DNA of 64,000 nucleotides from Corynebacterium afermentans subsp. afermentans. Lineage in GTDB: Bacteria; Actinomycetota; Actinomycetes; Mycobacteriales; Mycobacteriaceae. The translations under genes and the position numbers were made by a program. This document shows, piece after piece, positions 20,356 through 31,003 of the stretch. How positions within the stretch are numbered: position 1 is the first letter of the stretch; each line of letters opens with the position of its first letter. The stretch spans positions 2,232,001 through 2,296,000 of the forward strand of contig NZ_CP046606.1 in assembly GCF_030408355.1 (NCBI RefSeq), in the 5' to 3' direction. The notes beneath the pieces were generated by a model. The model had not been told where the DNA came from. It saw nothing but the letters and a program-made list of their open reading frames with translations, and did no database searches.

Positions 20356-20660
20356 AACCCCACACACAAACAGCCACAAACACTGCAGCCGTGTACGCAG
20401 GGCCCAACAGGAACAACCAATGCTGCCCCAGACACCCAACAGTGCACCAACGAAAAACCCCTTTTGTCACGCAAAACCGGTGTATCCACCAACCCAACAC
20501 CACGCAGCACACACCCCAACCAGGCACCCCCATCACCACCTTCGATGACACGGCGACCTGCGGGTATGCCTCCACCCGGCAAAAACAAAAACAGTGGCAG
20601 TCACACACTCGGCGACTCAACCACACACACCCACAACTGTGGGCACACAAAATAAAAGCT

Positions 20661-22187
<1,527 letters not shown>

Positions 22188-22512
22188 GTTTCAGAAAGAA
22201 ACAGGCCGTGAAAAGCCCAATACCCAACCAAAAACAAACCAACCAACACCCAAACAGGCGCCGGACTGGCAAAAATCCAAAAATTACAAGGTTCAACAAC
22301 CGACCCCAACCCGACGGGGTTATAAAGCAGGGCCGATCAAAATACGTGAAACATGTTCAACCACACCCCACGCACACTATGAACCAAAAAAGATGACGCG
22401 ATCCATCATTGGAATTCAACCACGCCACCACCGGCACACACCCAAAAAGGCGTCCACCACACAGTGCACAAAAAGAGCAGGCAAACACACCCACGCAACA
22501 AAAGTACATTGG

Positions 22513-22539
22513 CACACTATCGAGTTCTCAAACAACACC
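22513..22539 (-). promoter_or_regulatory. Nut-like boxA element in the rRNA leader
   Basis: On the minus strand GTTTGAGAACTCGATAGTGT, a conserved actinobacterial rRNA leader element, lies about 330 bases before 16S. The partner element is in the 16S-23S spacer. The rest of the 22188-22680 leader is AC-rich on the plus strand and shows no gene. Confidence 0.55.
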
Positions 22540-22682
22540 AGCACACCCAACACCAACCCACACACAGTGAGCCAGCATCAAAGTGACTTTGGAATCCGCC
22601 AGCGATTGTTTTCCTGCCCGCCACACAAACCAGAGAACCTCATTTCGCTCTCCAGCGGGGCGTTGTCGGTCTCGCTGACTCG

Positions 22683-22710
22683 ATATAAGTTACACACACC
22701 CCACACACAA
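22683..22710 (-). promoter_or_regulatory. Probable rRNA operon promoter
   Basis: On the minus strand TTGTGT (22710-22705), a 16-base spacer and TTATAT (22688-22683) precede a GC-rich discriminator CGAGTCAGCGAG. It sits 28 bases past the ABC permease stop. Other rRNA promoters may lie inside that gene. Confidence 0.5.
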
Positions 22711-22737
22711 CACAAACCCGCAGCGCACAAGCCTTTT

Positions 22738-23736
22738 TTACGTGTTCTTAAGTGCTTGTTTGGGGTTCATATAGCCACCCAAATACGCGCAGTGCATGCC
22801 AACGCCGATGAGCAGCAACAGCCCCGATACGCCCAGGCAATACACGACATGCCCGCCCATAAAGGACGCCTCTTCCGCCGCGCGCGAAATAGGGATGGCC
22901 AAGAACATCGCCGGCAACAGCCCCATATCGCTACGCCGGGTTTTCATGGCCGATCCCAGCACGGCGCAGGCAAAGGCACCCGCCGCGCCGACCACCACCG
23001 CGGCCCAGCTCAAACTCGAGACAACACCAACAATGACCGTATAGAACAGCACCGAGACAACTGATGCCGCGAGCGATACTCCAAGCCACCGCCGTCGTGG
23101 CACCCCGTAGCTCGCGCCCACGTCCGGGCCAGCGATTCCCGAGCCGTGCATGCAATACATGCCGTACCAAACCAACAGCGGCAACGCCCCGATCCACAAC
23201 CGCAAAGGCTCACTACCGATGAAGCTCGCCAGGTAGAGCATCACGCAATGCGCCGCCGCAATACCCAAAGCCCACAGCAGCTGCGGTTTCCACACCAGCT
23301 CCGCAAGGAAGCCGCGTGAGCCTAAGCGCGACCGAACACGCTCGCTTGTCTCCGGCACCTCGCCGGTGACGTAGCGCTGCCCCATGATCAGGCCCATCGC
23401 CAGCGCACCTAGAGCGCCCAGCACGCCAACCCAATCGGGCCGCAGCAGCAACGCAACAACCGCGCCAATCACCACCGCCGGCACCACCGCCATCGCGGTC
23501 AGCCGTAACCGCCGATCCCGGGGCATGCCGTACGCCGCGTAGGCCGTCTCTTCCGTCGAGAGCGCGCCGATCACAAAGAGGGTCACAAATGCAGGCGTCG
23601 TCACCGCAGTAAGCGGGTGGTCCGCAATAGTCGCGCTGAGTGCAAACATCGCCGCCAGCGGCACCATCCACAGCAGCCTGTACAGCGAGGACGCGACGAA
23701 CTGGTGACGGAAGAATCCGAGCAAGGTCGTGTTCAT
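22738..23736 (-). CDS. ABC transporter permease, multi-spanning
   Basis: 332-residue membrane protein with about eight to ten hydrophobic helices; the first follows MNTTLLGFFRHQFVASSLYR. GGAGGTG lies seven bases before the ATG at 23736, and the ATG overlaps the ATPase stop by one base (TGATG). It is the membrane partner of the ATPase upstream. No conserved substrate motif is visible. With a YtrA-type GntR gene in front, the set resembles the Ytr-like exporters linked to cell-wall antibiotics or envelope stress; that link is inference. It ends just before the rRNA promoter. Confidence 0.8.
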   Translation of the reverse strand: MNTTLLGFFRHQFVASSLYRLLWMVPLAAMFALSATIADHPLTAVTTPAFVTLFVIGALSTEETAYAAYGMPRDRRLRLTAMAVVPAVVIGAVVALLLRPDWVGVLGALGALAMGLIMGQRYVTGEVPETSERVRSRLGSRGFLAELVWKPQLLWALGIAAAHCVMLYLASFIGSEPLRLWIGALPLLVWYGMYCMHGSGIAGPDVGASYGVPRRRWLGVSLAASVVSVLFYTVIVGVVSSLSWAAVVVGAAGAFACAVLGSAMKTRRSDMGLLPAMFLAIPISRAAEEASFMGGHVVYCLGVSGLLLLIGVGMHCAYLGGYMNPKQALKNT

Positions 23737-24494
23737 CAGTACACCTCCAGGTAGTGCTCGATGAGGTCGTCGAAGCGCGCGGGGCGGGCATGGCGCGGAG
23801 CGTCGTCGATAGGCAAAAGCTCCCCTCCCACAACCGCGAAGGCATCGGCGACTTCGGGAGCACATTGCTTGACGACGGCCCCCTCACGCCCCAGAATCAC
23901 CGCCGTATCCAGCACCTTCGCGGCGTCCTCGATGTGGTGGGTGGCCATGACGATGGTGTGGCCGGTGTCCGCCTGGTCCAGCAGGTGGCGGTAGAAAACC
24001 TCGGTGTTGTGGGTGTCCAGGCCGACGTAGGGCTCGTCCAGGAGCAGCAGATCGGTGCCGGACGCAAGCCCGATAACGATGGCGATCATGGCGCGCTGCC
24101 CGCGGGAGAGCTTCCCGTAGCGGGTTTCCAATGCCTGATCCATGGCGAAGTCGGCGGTCAGCGCGTCGGCAAGCTGCTGGTCCCAGGTGCGGTAGCGCAA
24201 CCGCGCGCCCTTGATTACATCCGCGCCGGACCACGTGCCCGGGTAAGCGGTATCAACGCCGGTCAGGCAGGTGTTGTCCATGACGAAGGCGTTGTCGAAG
24301 GGGCGCACGCCGAACACCTCGACGGTGCCGGAGGTGGGTTTGAGTTGCCCGGACAGGATGCGCAGCAGCGTGGATTTTCCCACGCCGTTGCGGCCGAGCA
24401 GGCCGTGGATGCCGGGGCCGAGATCCAGGTCGACGCCGGTGAGCACGTCCTTGGAGCCGAAGCTGCGGGTGAGGTCGCGGGTGTGGATGGTCAT
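23736..24494 (-). CDS. ABC transporter ATP-binding protein
   Basis: 252-residue nucleotide-binding subunit. Walker A is GRNGVGKST near residue 36, the signature is LSRGQRAMIAI, Walker B is DLLLLDEPYVGLD, and the switch His is in MATHHIED. The N-terminus MTIHTRDLTRSFGSKDVL is a typical first strand. It starts at ATG 24494, overlapping the GntR stop by four bases (ATGA), so all three genes form one operon. Sequence type is that of CcmA/YtrB-like exporters. A motif copy at 23804-23814 codes for LLPIDDAP in the C-terminal part. Confidence 0.9.
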   Translation of the reverse strand: MTIHTRDLTRSFGSKDVLTGVDLDLGPGIHGLLGRNGVGKSTLLRILSGQLKPTSGTVEVFGVRPFDNAFVMDNTCLTGVDTAYPGTWSGADVIKGARLRYRTWDQQLADALTADFAMDQALETRYGKLSRGQRAMIAIVIGLASGTDLLLLDEPYVGLDTHNTEVFYRHLLDQADTGHTIVMATHHIEDAAKVLDTAVILGREGAVVKQCAPEVADAFAVVGGELLPIDDAPRHARPARFDDLIEHYLEVY

Positions 24495-24865
24495 TGGTAC
24501 ATGCCTCTGCTTTCTGCGACGCGGTCGATTAGGTCGTGGAGGTCGGAGCGGGTGTAGCCCAGGTGCAGGGCTTCGTCGATGAGCGGGGCGATGTAGTCAC
24601 CGGCGAAGTCCTCCCGGCGCTTGGCCAGGATTCGGTCGCGGGCCCCGTCGGTGACGAACATGCCGAGGCCGCGGCGTTTTTCCAGCACGTGATCGTCGAC
24701 AAGCAATGCAAGCCCCTTGCGCGCCGTCGCGGGATTGATTTCGTGGAACTGGGCGAGCTGATTCGTCGACGGTGCTTGCTCGCCGGGTTTCAGGGTGCCG
24801 TCGACGATGAGGTCGGCGACGAAACTGGCGATCTGCACGAAGAGCGGCTCTGCGTCAGTGTTCAT
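24491..24865 (-). CDS. GntR family regulator, YtrA-like
   Basis: 124-residue repressor: a winged helix-turn-helix (LFVQIASFVADLIVDGTL, PSTNQLAQFHEINPATARKG) plus a short C-terminal helical part, the YtrA layout without a large ligand domain. GGAGGG lies seven bases before the ATG at 24865. A perfect 22-base palindrome (24887-24908) lies just upstream and is the likely operator. It is the first gene of the operon with the ABC ATPase and permease. A motif copy (24694-24704) codes for LLVDD. Confidence 0.9.
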   Translation of the reverse strand: MNTDAEPLFVQIASFVADLIVDGTLKPGEQAPSTNQLAQFHEINPATARKGLALLVDDHVLEKRRGLGMFVTDGARDRILAKRREDFAGDYIAPLIDEALHLGYTRSDLHDLIDRVAESRGMYQ

Positions 24866-24886
24866 GCCCTGCCCTCCGGTTGATTG

Positions 24887-24908
24887 GTTAGTTACTCGAG
24901 TAACTAAC
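24887..24908. promoter_or_regulatory. Perfect palindrome, probable GntR operator
   Basis: The left arm GTTAGTTACTC is followed directly by its reverse complement GAGTAACTAAC. It lies 22 bases before the GntR start codon, a usual place for a YtrA-type operator. Confidence 0.7.
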
Positions 24909-25048
24909 TGACTATCACGGCGATCTGTCGAGCGCAACAGCTTCGCAGCAAACCGTGATGATTACGACGTGGAATGACTGAGGCTTTTCAGGCAAGATGG
25001 TGCGTGTAACTCAACTTAGTAACGAAAAAGAATCGGAATTTAGGAGCC

Positions 25049-26446
25049 ATGCTTGAACGCACACTTGTGTTCGTCGACACGTCATACCTGCTCGCGAGCT
25101 TTTACAACTCGTGGGAAATCGGCGCCCGGGCACAGTTAGAAATTGACCTGCCGGAGGTTGTGGCAACCCTCGGCAAAATGATCACCAACCAACTCAACCA
25201 ACCAATCCACCGCCAGTTCTGGTACGACGGCATCCCCGACTCCGGCCCGCACCGCTACCAACGGGCGCTTCGCACCTGCGACGGCGTGCAACTACGCACC
25301 GGTCAACTCATCGAGTGGGGCGAGCGCCGCACCCAAAAAGGCGTGGACACCCGCCTTGTCGCCGACCTTGTCATCAACGGCATGAGCGAGAACTTCACCG
25401 ACTTCGTGCTGGTCTCCGGCGACGCGGACATGATCCCCGGTGTCGAGGAAGTGACCAGCCGTGGCGCGCGCATGCACCTCTACGGCTTCGGCTGGGACTC
25501 CATGTCTTCCGCCCTGCGCCACGCCTGCGACAGCACCACCATCCTGGACCCGCGCGAAGACTTCGCCGACGCCATGCGCCTCCAGGTGCTCGAGGGCCCG
25601 CTGCCGCCGAGCATCAGAGAGCGCCCGCTTAACGACGCTGCTCCGCTTGAAGAAGCCGTCGGCCCCACCGAGGTTCCAGGGCTGGGCCCAGACCCGCTCG
25701 GGCCGGACGCGGTTTCTGAGGCTACGGGCACTTCGGGGGACGGCTCGGACGCAGCCGACGACGACAGCCGAGACGGCGACCAGCCGGCGCAGGCCGCGCC
25801 GAAACCGGCGCCCAAGCCCGGTGGCGTGCCGAAGCCGTCCGACATCGTGGGCACTCCAACGCCGCAGCAACGCACCCACCGCCCGGACGAGCCAGAAATG
25901 GATGAGCCGTCCGAGGCGCAGGTGGAAGCCAACAACGAGTCGAATAAACCCGGCAACCAGAATGTCTCCAGCGAGTCGGCCGGATCGGCCCCGTCGGCTC
26001 CGTCTTCTTCGGACACCGCCAGCGGCGCGAAGCCGTCGCCTGCATCGCTCGCCGGCACCAAATCGGACACGCCGGGGAGCGCGCCGAAGCCGGGCCCCAA
26101 GCCTGCGCCGAAGCCTTCGATGATGGCTCCGCGACGCAAGCTGCGCTCCCGCTACGTGCCGCTGCCCGAGGAAGTGTGGACCTCCGCCGGCTTCCAAACC
26201 CCCTACGACGTAGGGCAGCAATACGCCAACTGGTGGTTTGAAAACGCCGCCTCCAGCGAACAGCGGGACAACGCCCACCTCCTCTCCGGCGGCGGGCTCC
26301 CCCCGGAGATCGACAGGCCGCTGCTGCAGTTCGCCTGCGAGACCCTGCACGAGTACACCCTGTCCGAGACCCAGCGCGTCAACCTTCGCGACGGGTTCCA
26401 CTCCGGCATCCGCGGCGTACTCATCAACATCCGCCGGGAGAGCTAA
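25049..26446 (+). CDS. NYN-domain protein (PIN-like nuclease fold)
   Basis: 465 residues in three parts. Residues 1-170 are a NYN (LabA/DUF88) domain with acidic sites D10 in VFVDTSYLL, GVDTRLVADL near 105 and SGDADMIPG near 125; such domains cut RNA in known members. Residues 200-360 are a low-complexity Pro/Ala/Ser/Asp linker with repeated PAPKPG/PGPKPAPKP units. Residues 365-465 form a conserved-looking C-terminal domain (RSRYVPLPEEVW, YDVGQQYANWWF), resembling the OST-HTH-like tails seen with NYN domains. TTTAGGAGCC abuts the ATG with only two bases of spacing, so the exact start is less sure. A terminator follows. Confidence 0.82.
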   Translation: MLERTLVFVDTSYLLASFYNSWEIGARAQLEIDLPEVVATLGKMITNQLNQPIHRQFWYDGIPDSGPHRYQRALRTCDGVQLRTGQLIEWGERRTQKGVDTRLVADLVINGMSENFTDFVLVSGDADMIPGVEEVTSRGARMHLYGFGWDSMSSALRHACDSTTILDPREDFADAMRLQVLEGPLPPSIRERPLNDAAPLEEAVGPTEVPGLGPDPLGPDAVSEATGTSGDGSDAADDDSRDGDQPAQAAPKPAPKPGGVPKPSDIVGTPTPQQRTHRPDEPEMDEPSEAQVEANNESNKPGNQNVSSESAGSAPSAPSSSDTASGAKPSPASLAGTKSDTPGSAPKPGPKPAPKPSMMAPRRKLRSRYVPLPEEVWTSAGFQTPYDVGQQYANWWFENAASSEQRDNAHLLSGGGLPPEIDRPLLQFACETLHEYTLSETQRVNLRDGFHSGIRGVLINIRRES

Positions 26447-26465
26447 CGCGGTTCCGGCATTTCGC

Positions 26466-26500
26466 GGCGCCCCGGGGTTTCGGCCTTCGGGGCGCCTTTT
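26466..26500 (+). terminator. Terminator after NYN gene
   Basis: GGCGCCCCG pairs with CGGGGCGCC over a 13-base loop and is followed by TTTT. It lies about 20 bases past the NYN stop codon. Confidence 0.85.
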
Positions 26501-26515
26501 CCGACCCAATTGCGA

Positions 26516-26541
26516 GATAGTTCACTCGCTTGTGAACTATC
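26516..26541. repeat. Inverted repeat GATAGTTCAC
   Basis: GATAGTTCAC (26516-26525) and GTGAACTATC (26532-26541) form a perfect 10-base stem with a TCGCTT loop. There is no T-run. It lies in the AT-richer gap between convergent genes. Confidence 0.7.
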
Positions 26542-26570
26542 CCGCCGTGAGTTTTAGACGACCTGGGGAT

Positions 26571-26609
26571 AGTGAATTATTCAACCGTCCAAGTGGGAAA
26601 TAATTCACT
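26571..26609. repeat. Inverted repeat AGTGAATTATT
   Basis: AGTGAATTATT (26571-26581) and AATAATTCACT (26599-26609) are perfect inverted arms. The ends GTGAAT/ATTCAC resemble the neighbouring stem at 26516. At 26686-26697 the same gap holds a lone GATCTGCTAGTT, half of the hairpins at 5984 and 6077. Confidence 0.7.
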
Positions 26610-26705
26610 GATCAGGTCTCATCGAGTGAACCAATCCGCTAGGGCGCCGACACTTCGCGCCGTAATCTGTCAGGCGGCCGTTTGTGATCTGCTAGTTGGA
26701 GGCGA

Positions 26706-27677
26706 TTAGTCCTCGTCGCGCATGTACTTCTCGGCGTCGGCGAGGATGTCGTCGGTCTTCGGGGCGTCGGCGGCGACGCGGCGGGAGCTGCCGGACGGCT
26801 TCTGCTCGACGGCTGGCTCGGCGGCCTCCGCCTGCGCCGCTTCGCCCTGCACCGCTTCGCCCTGCACCGCTTCGCCCTGCGAGCCCTCACCCGGGCCCGC
26901 CTCGAGCTGGCGGTCAGCGTCGCCAGCACCGGCACCAGCACCGGAGCCGGCCTCAAGCTCACCGGACAGGGACGCGCGGATCTGGTCCAGGCGGCTGGCG
27001 GCGGCGGCGTCGGTGGAGCCGGACTCGATCTCGGCCATGCGATCAGTCATGGAGTCCTTCATCAGCTCCTGCTGGCCCAACGCGTTGGCGTAGCGGCGCT
27101 CGATCTTGTCGCGCACACCGTCGAGGGTGGGAACGTTGTCGTCGTTGAACTGGTTCATCGAGTCCATGGTCTTGGCCGTCTGCTCCTGCATGCGGGCCTG
27201 GTTGAGCTGAGACTCGAGCTGGCCCACCTGGGAGAGCTGCTCCTTCAGGTTCGCCTCGGACTGCTGCTGCTTCGCCTGGGCTTCCTTGGCGGCGTGGTCG
27301 GCAGAGGCGTAGGCCTGCTTGGTCTGCTCGAGCTCCTGCTCCACGGACACCAGCTGGGTGGCGATGACCTCGGCGGCATTGTTGAACTGCTGAGACTTCT
27401 CAGCGTCGCCGGCTGCCTCCGCCTTCTGGGCGGCCTGCAGGGCGGTGCGCGCCTTGTTCTGCAGGTCCTCCTGGGACTTGATCAGACGCTCCATCTTCAT
27501 CTGCAGCTGGTTGCGGTTGCCGATGATGTTGGCTGCGTGCTCGGAGATTGCCTTGTGCTGCTCTTTTGCTGCTGCAACCGCCTGCTGGATCTGCACCTTC
27601 GGGTCTGCGTTCTGGTCGATCTTGGTGTCGAACGACTGCATGAGGTACTTCCAGCCCTTGCTAAACGGGTTCGCCAT
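26706..27677 (-). CDS. PspA/IM30 family protein
   Basis: 323-residue peripheral membrane protein that guards the membrane under envelope stress. It starts MANPFSKGWKYLMQSFD and is almost wholly coiled coil to about residue 230, as in PspA/Vipp1. The C-terminal 90 residues are an extra low-complexity tail with GSGAGAGAG and repeated QGEAVQGEA units, ending ADAPKTDDILADAEKYMRD. AAGGA lies eight bases before the ATG at 27677. No pspBC genes are next to it, which is normal in actinobacteria, where partners differ. Confidence 0.88.
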   Translation of the reverse strand: MANPFSKGWKYLMQSFDTKIDQNADPKVQIQQAVAAAKEQHKAISEHAANIIGNRNQLQMKMERLIKSQEDLQNKARTALQAAQKAEAAGDAEKSQQFNNAAEVIATQLVSVEQELEQTKQAYASADHAAKEAQAKQQQSEANLKEQLSQVGQLESQLNQARMQEQTAKTMDSMNQFNDDNVPTLDGVRDKIERRYANALGQQELMKDSMTDRMAEIESGSTDAAAASRLDQIRASLSGELEAGSGAGAGAGDADRQLEAGPGEGSQGEAVQGEAVQGEAAQAEAAEPAVEQKPSGSSRRVAADAPKTDDILADAEKYMRDED

Positions 27678-27726
27678 TGGAGTGTCCTTCCGGTGGTGGG
27701 ATTCGTCGTTAAGCAAGTGTACGCAT

Positions 27727-27758
27727 GAAAAAAGCGCCCGTCTTGCGGGCGCTGAATA
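27727..27758 (-). terminator. Terminator between thioredoxin and PspA genes
   Basis: AGCGCCCG and CGGGCGCT form a perfect stem with a five-base loop. T-runs lie on both sides, so it can stop minus-strand transcripts from the thioredoxin gene and may act in both directions. Confidence 0.85.
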
Positions 27759-27765
27759 AAAAACC

Positions 27766-28137
27766 CTACTGCTCGGTGGCGTTCTGCTCGGCGATCTGGC
27801 GGCGAACATCATCCATGTCGAGGTCCTTGACCTGCTGGACAAGGTCGTCGAACGCGGCCGGCGGCAAGGCCCCTGCGTTCTGGAAGATCAGGATGCCATC
27901 GCGGAACGCCATCAGCGTCGGGATCGCCTGGATTTCCAGGGCGGAAGCGAGCTGCTGGTTGGCCTCAGTGTCGAGCTTGGCGAAGGTGACGTCGGTGTGC
28001 TTCTCAGAGGCCTTCTCATACGTCGGCGCGAACTGCTTGCACGGGCCGCACCAGTCCGCCCATGCATCCACAAACACGATTCCGTCCTGGGTAACGGTCT
28101 CCTGGAAAGTGTCCTCGGTTACATCGATCGTGCTCAA
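27766..28137 (-). CDS. Thioredoxin
   Basis: 123-residue thioredoxin with the active site WCGPC (C30 and C33) and the conserved cis-Pro in AIPTLMAF. It reduces disulfides in the cytoplasm. A 15-residue C-terminal extension (DMDDVRRQIAEQNATEQ) goes beyond the usual 108. I chose the TTG at 28137 because AAGGAG lies six bases upstream; longer frames run into the divergent copper genes. Whether it is TrxA or a second thioredoxin cannot be decided; no thioredoxin reductase is adjacent. Confidence 0.9.
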   Translation of the reverse strand: MSTIDVTEDTFQETVTQDGIVFVDAWADWCGPCKQFAPTYEKASEKHTDVTFAKLDTEANQQLASALEIQAIPTLMAFRDGILIFQNAGALPPAAFDDLVQQVKDLDMDDVRRQIAEQNATEQ

Positions 28138-28258
28138 AGTACACTCCTTAAAGCTTTTGGTTATTGTTGTAGAGATTGCAACGGGTACAACCCTAACAAT
28201 GTCCGAGCTATTCCAAGCCGGGCTGGAACGAGTGGAAACCAGGAGGCGAGCAGCAGCC

Positions 28259-28459
28259 ATGACGAAGACGTACCGGATCTCGGGTCCGAAGGACGACGTC
28301 GCGGTCGATTCGCTCAAAGATGAACTGTCGCTGGTGGACGGCACCCACGAGGTGGATTTGGACCTCGAGGCCGGGCACCTCACCGTTGTCGGCTTCACCT
28401 TCGCCGACGAAGATATTGTGCAGGCGGCGAAAAACGCCGGCTACGTAATCGAGATTTAA
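28259..28459 (+). CDS. HMA-like domain protein without metal-binding cysteines
   Basis: 66-residue protein with the beta-alpha-beta pattern of a heavy-metal-associated domain (VDSLKDELSLVDGTHEVDLD, then ADEDIVQAAKNAGYVIEI), but the CxxC is replaced: the loop reads GPKDDVA and there is no Cys at all. It heads a copper module, 12 bases before copZ. AGGAGG lies 12 bases before the ATG at 28259. A longer start at ATG 28199 is possible: TACAAC is seven bases before it, giving a leaderless message with 20 extra residues. A structural or regulatory partner of the transporter is the best guess. Confidence 0.65.
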   Translation: MTKTYRISGPKDDVAVDSLKDELSLVDGTHEVDLDLEAGHLTVVGFTFADEDIVQAAKNAGYVIEI

Positions 28460-28471
28460 GGAGGACACACC

Positions 28472-28672
28472 ATGGCCGGACGCGAGTTCAACGTTGAAGG
28501 CATGACCTGCGGACACTGCGAAATGAGCGTGCAGGAGGAGATCTCCGACGTCGCAGGCGTCACCGCGGTGAAGGCGGACCACACCACCGGAAAGGTCACG
28601 GTCGAGGGCGACGGCTACTCCACCGACGACATCGCGGCCGCGGTGAAAGAGGCCGGTTACACACTGGCCTAA
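28472..28672 (+). CDS. copZ: Copper chaperone CopZ-like
   Basis: 66-residue heavy-metal-associated protein. The metal site is GMTCGHC (C13 and C16) in the family's first loop, and AAVKEAGYTL is the last helix and strand. It is expected to bind Cu(I) and hand it to the P-type ATPase encoded 21 bases downstream. AAGGAGGACACACC before the ATG gives a strong ribosome site. Confidence 0.9.
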   Translation: MAGREFNVEGMTCGHCEMSVQEEISDVAGVTAVKADHTTGKVTVEGDGYSTDDIAAAVKEAGYTLA

Positions 28673-28693
28673 GTCGGGCCTAGGGTGGGGGTT

Positions 28694-30964
28694 ATGACTG
28701 AAACCCCCATAGCATTGCAGCACGTCGAGCTAGGCGTTACGGGGATGACCTGCTCGTCGTGCTCTTCGCGCGTGCAGCGCAAATTGAACAAGCTCGACGG
28801 TGTGGACGCCTCGGTGAATTACTCCACCGAAACCGCCACGGTCGATTTCGATCCGGCGAAGGCGTCGTCGCAGTTGCTTATCGACGAAGTGCGCTCCGCC
28901 GGGTACGACGCGTTTGAAATGACTGATGGCGCGGTGGGGGGTGAGGCGGCGGGGGCCGAAGGGGCGTCGACAAGCGAGAAGCTCGAAGACGCGCGCCTGG
29001 AGGAAGCCGAAAAGCTGAAACGCACCACGATTTGGGCGGCGCTGGTGTCGCTGCCGGTGATGGTGGTGAGCATGGTGCCGGCGCTGCAGTTCACGAATTG
29101 GCAGTGGGCGGCGTTTGCGGCGGCGACGCTGGTGTTTTTCGCCGCGGGCAGCGTATTTCACCGCGCGACCTGGGTGAACCTGAAGCACGGCGCGGCGACG
29201 ATGGACACACTGATCACGCTGGGCACCTCCGCGGCGTACCTGTGGTCCGTGTGGGCGCTGTTTTTCGGCAACGCGGGCGAGCCGGGGATGGTCATGGAGA
29301 TGTCAATCTTCCCCTCGCACGCGGGCATGGACGAGATTTACCTCGAATCCGTGTGTGTGGTGATTACGTTCCTGCTGCTAGGCAGGTGGTTTGAAACCCG
29401 GGCGAAGGGGCAGTCCTCCGAGGCGCTGCGCGAGCTGTTGGACATGGGGGCCAAAGACGCCGCGGTGATCCGGGGCGGCAAGGAAGTTCGCGTGCCGATT
29501 GCCCAGGTGGCGGTGGGTGACAGGTTCATCGTGCGGCCGGGCGAAAAGGTCGCCACGGACGGGCGCGTAGTGTCCGGGCACTCGGCGGTGGACGAGTCGA
29601 TGCTCACCGGCGAGTCTGTCCCGGTGGAGGTCTCCGAGGGCTCCGCGGTCACCGGCGCGACGCTGAACACCTCAGGCCGGCTGGTGGTTGAGGCCACCCG
29701 CGTCGGCGCCGAGACCACGCTCGCGCAGATGGGCAAACTCGTGCGCGACGCGCAGGCCGGCAAGGCGCCGGTGGAACGGCTAGTGGACAAGATCTCGCAG
29801 GTCTTCGTCCCGGCGGTGGTGTTGGTTGCGGTGGTGACGCTGGCAGGGCACCTGCTGGTGGGCCACAGTGTTGCCCACGCGTTCACGGCTGCGGTGGCGG
29901 TGTTGATCATCGCCTGCCCGTGCGCGCTCGGCCTTGCCACCCCGACCGCGATTCTGGTGGGCACCGGCCGCGGCGCCCAGCTGGGGCTTCTGATCAAGGG
30001 CCCTGAGGTGCTCGAATCCACCCGCCAGGTGGACACGGTGGTCATGGATAAGACCGGCACGATCACCTCGGGCGAAATGGGAGTTGCGGACGTCGTCGCA
30101 GCTGACGGCTTCGAGGAGGGCGAAGTCTTGCGCCTCGCCGCGGGCGTGGAGGCTGGCTCCGAGCACCCGATCGCCCGCGCCATCGTGGAGGCCGCCAGCG
30201 ACGTGCCGGCTTCGGAGAACTTCCAGAATGAGGTGGGCAAGGGAGCGTCCGCGCTTATCGACGGTCGCCCGGTCCGCGTCGGCCGCCCCTCCGTTCCGCT
30301 CGACGGACTGGCAGGCGCCTTTGAGGACGCCGAGCGCGCTGGAGCGACCCCGGTGGCCGTTGAGGTGGACGGTGCCCTGGCAGGACTTGTTGCTGTGCGC
30401 GACACCGTGAAGGAGGATTCCGCAGACGCTGTGGCGCAGCTGCGTGACCTGGGGCTGACGCCTCACTTGCTCACCGGCGACAACGCCGGCGCGGCCGCAG
30501 CTGTCGCGGCGGAGGTGGGCATCGACCCGGCGAACGTCACCGCTGGTGTCCTGCCGGAAGACAAGGTGGAGGTAGTTAAGCGCCTGCAGGCCGAAGGCAA
30601 GCACGTGGCCATGGTCGGCGACGGCGTCAACGACGCCGCCGCGCTGGCCCAGGCGGACCTGGGCTTGGCCATGGGCGCGGGCACGGACGTGGCCATCGAG
30701 GCCGCGGACATTGCGCTTATGCGCAACTCGCTGACCTCCGCGGCCGACGCGATCCGGCTGTCGCGCAAAACGTTGAGGACGATCAAGGGCAACCTGTTTT
30801 GGGCGTTCGCCTACAACGTCATCCTCATCCCGGTGGCGGCGCTGGGCTTCCTCAACCCGATGCTCGCGGGTATCGCTATGGCGTTGAGTTCCGTGTTCGT
30901 GGTGTCGAACTCGCTGCGGCTGCGGGCGTTTAACTCGGTCTCATCTCACGCACGTGAATATTAG
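28694..30964 (+). CDS. copA: Copper-translocating P1B-type ATPase
   Basis: 756-residue Cu(I) exporter. Order: one HMA domain with GMTCSSC (C20, C23), eight membrane helices with the CPC motif in [13 protein letters not shown], actuator TGES, phosphorylation site DKTGT and hinge [12 protein letters not shown]. The CPC motif points to Cu(I) or Ag(I). ATG 28694 follows a GGGTGGGGG stretch; GTG 28685 is less likely. Residues 83-105, between HMA and first helix, are a Gly/Ala/Glu linker containing ASTS from a copy of the dispersed motif (28965-28975); a second copy (28876-28886) codes for LLIDE, a third (30253-30263) for ALIDG. Confidence 0.95.
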   Translation: MTETPIALQHVELGVTGMTCSSCSSRVQRKLNKLDGVDASVNYSTETATVDFDPAKASSQLLIDEVRSAGYDAFEMTDGAVGGEAAGAEGASTSEKLEDARLEEAEKLKRTTIWAALVSLPVMVVSMVPALQFTNWQWAAFAAATLVFFAAGSVFHRATWVNLKHGAATMDTLITLGTSAAYLWSVWALFFGNAGEPGMVMEMSIFPSHAGMDEIYLESVCVVITFLLLGRWFETRAKGQSSEALRELLDMGAKDAAVIRGGKEVRVPIAQVAVGDRFIVRPGEKVATDGRVVSGHSAVDESMLTGESVPVEVSEGSAVTGATLNTSGRLVVEATRVGAETTLAQMGKLVRDAQAGKAPVERLVDKISQVFVPAVVLVAVVTLAGHLLVGHSVAHAFTAAVAVLIIACPCALGLATPTAILVGTGRGAQLGLLIKGPEVLESTRQVDTVVMDKTGTITSGEMGVADVVAADGFEEGEVLRLAAGVEAGSEHPIARAIVEAASDVPASENFQNEVGKGASALIDGRPVRVGRPSVPLDGLAGAFEDAERAGATPVAVEVDGALAGLVAVRDTVKEDSADAVAQLRDLGLTPHLLTGDNAGAAAAVAAEVGIDPANVTAGVLPEDKVEVVKRLQAEGKHVAMVGDGVNDAAALAQADLGLAMGAGTDVAIEAADIALMRNSLTSAADAIRLSRKTLRTIKGNLFWAFAYNVILIPVAALGFLNPMLAGIAMALSSVFVVSNSLRLRAFNSVSSHAREY

Positions 30965-31003
30965 CGGGTGAAGGGCGGTGCGGCGCGATCTACACTCCCC
31001 CGG

